IMG/VR virus record: IMGVR_UViG_3300033145_000668
Coordinates: 31,175 to 95,174 of that record
From: a virus
Length of the DNA: 64,000 nt
Direction: 5' to 3' (one strand)
This document shows positions 63,239-64,000 of the stretch, in pieces. A program made the translations under genes and the position numbers. How positions within the stretch are numbered: the first letter of the stretch is position 1; each line of letters starts with the position of its first letter. A model generated the notes under the pieces. That model worked only from the letters and a program-made list of their open reading frames with translations, searched no databases and was not told where the DNA came from.

Positions 63239-64000
63239 CAATACAAAAAATATATTATAATAAAAAATTACAAAAAGTTCCAATTAAAAGTTGGGTAACA
63301 GATATAGAATCAAGTACAATAGAACAAGCAAAAAATTTATCTCAACTTTCATTTATTTTTAAACATATTGCATTAATGCCTGATGCTCATTGTGGTTATG
63401 GACCACCAATCGGGTCTGTTTTTGCAACAAAAGATGTTGTAATTCCATATGCGGTGGGAAGCGATATCGGGTGTGGAATGATTGCAGTAAGGACTTCGAT
63501 TAAGACAATGGAGTTTAAAACAGAAGAATTAAAAAGCATCATAGGAGAAGTAAGAAAAGAAATTCCAACTGGGTTTAAAAAACACAGTACGTGTCAAGGT
63601 GAAATGCCACAACCGTGTATACTATTAACTTCAAATAAATCTATAGTAATGCAAGAATGGAAAAATGCTCAAATTTCGTTAGGCACGTTGGGTTCGGGCA
63701 ATCATTTTTTGGAATTTCAAAAAGGAGATGATGGTTTTGTTTGGATAATGATTCATTCGGGAAGTCGAAATCTAGGTCAAAAAGTTTGTAAACATTATCA
63801 TGAGTTAGCTAAAGAATTAAATAAAAAGTGGTGCATTACTATTCCAGATGATTGGAGGTTAAATTATTTTCCAATAGATTCAGATGAGGGAAAAATGTAT
63901 TTAGCAGAAATGAATTACTGTTTGGAATTTGCTCAAGCTAATAGAGATGCTATGATGAACAAATGCAAAGAAGTATTCATTAAAATAATAGGAGAAGGAA
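63235..64000 (+). CDS. rtcB: RtcB RNA ligase (3' end outside window)
   Basis: 255 residues are visible and the frame stays open at the window end. 'ALMPDAHCGYGPPIGSVFA' and 'VGSDIGCGMIAV' (metal Cys/Asp site), 'SLGTLGSGNHFLEF', 'MIHSGSRNLGQKV' and 'AQANRDAM' match RtcB. It joins 2',3'-cyclic phosphate to 5'-OH ends after tRNA splicing or cleavage. The frame starts 4 bases before the end of the endonuclease gene. Confidence 0.93.
   Translation, partial: MTIQKIYYNKKLQKVPIKSWVTDIESSTIEQAKNLSQLSFIFKHIALMPDAHCGYGPPIGSVFATKDVVIPYAVGSDIGCGMIAVRTSIKTMEFKTEELKSIIGEVRKEIPTGFKKHSTCQGEMPQPCILLTSNKSIVMQEWKNAQISLGTLGSGNHFLEFQKGDDGFVWIMIHSGSRNLGQKVCKHYHELAKELNKKWCITIPDDWRLNYFPIDSDEGKMYLAEMNYCLEFAQANRDAMMNKCKEVFIKIIGEG

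Overview
The window looks like part of the genome of a tailed or tailed-like virus (or provirus) of an archaeon. The DNA is very AT-rich and gene-dense, and gene starts often overlap the previous stop by 1 to 4 bases. Many transcription units are preceded by a TATA-type box (consensus close to ACATTTATAAA) about 28 to 35 bases before an ATG with no room for a leader, which is the archaeal leaderless arrangement. Genes inside operons often carry a GGAGG-type ribosome binding site instead. Replication and RNA genes are of archaeal or viral type: family B DNA polymerase with a PCNA-binding-like tail, archaeo-eukaryotic-type primase, Pth2, Thg1 and RtcB. The host cannot be named from the sequence.

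Layout. (1) About 1-4.95 kb, plus strand: the end of a virion/lysis module (LamG-like adhesin, tail-fibre-like proteins, a phospholipase A2-like protein, an XhlA/holin-like membrane protein, two membrane-anchored proteins and a SprT-like metalloprotease). (2) 4.94-21.0 kb, minus strand: a tightly overlapping glycan-type cluster with two GT4, three GT2-like and one GT9-like glycosyltransferases, three radical SAM/SPASM-like enzymes, one B12-binding radical SAM enzyme, a short-chain dehydrogenase, a minimal split transketolase and two methyltransferase fusion proteins. (3) 21-42 kb, minus strand: replication and DNA metabolism (AbrB-like, PD-(D/E)XK nuclease, PolB, PrimPol-like protein, Hjc-like nuclease, RNA ligase, phosphoesterase, thioredoxin). 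Embedded here is a 7-deazaguanine DNA-modification cluster (QueD, QueE, FolE2, a phosphoribosyltransferase and a DpdA-like transglycosylase; no QueC seen). A run of very small zinc-ribbon and membrane proteins and a terminase-like ATPase fragment follow. (4) About 42.0-43.6 kb: a divergent non-coding hub with iteron-like inverted repeats, structured RNA candidates, a tRNA-like element and a GGATTTT repeat tract; this is the best replication-origin candidate. (5) 43.6-57 kb, plus strand: dozens of tiny accessory genes, repeated promoter/terminator cassettes and several structured non-coding RNA candidates, including two tRNA-like elements. (6) 57-64 kb, plus strand: an RNA-maintenance module (CCA-adding enzyme, Thg1, Pth2, RtcB) with a DNA ligase and three homing-type endonucleases.

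Together the virus appears to carry its own replication apparatus, a system that probably replaces or decorates guanines in its DNA, a large surface- or glycan-modification pathway, and enzymes that could repair or finish both ends and internal breaks of tRNA. The three most notable systems are the radical SAM/glycosyltransferase/transketolase cluster, the QueC-less deazaguanine cluster, and the tRNA-repair module together with tRNA-like RNAs that have abnormal anticodon arms. All functional statements are read from motifs by eye; no database search was possible.
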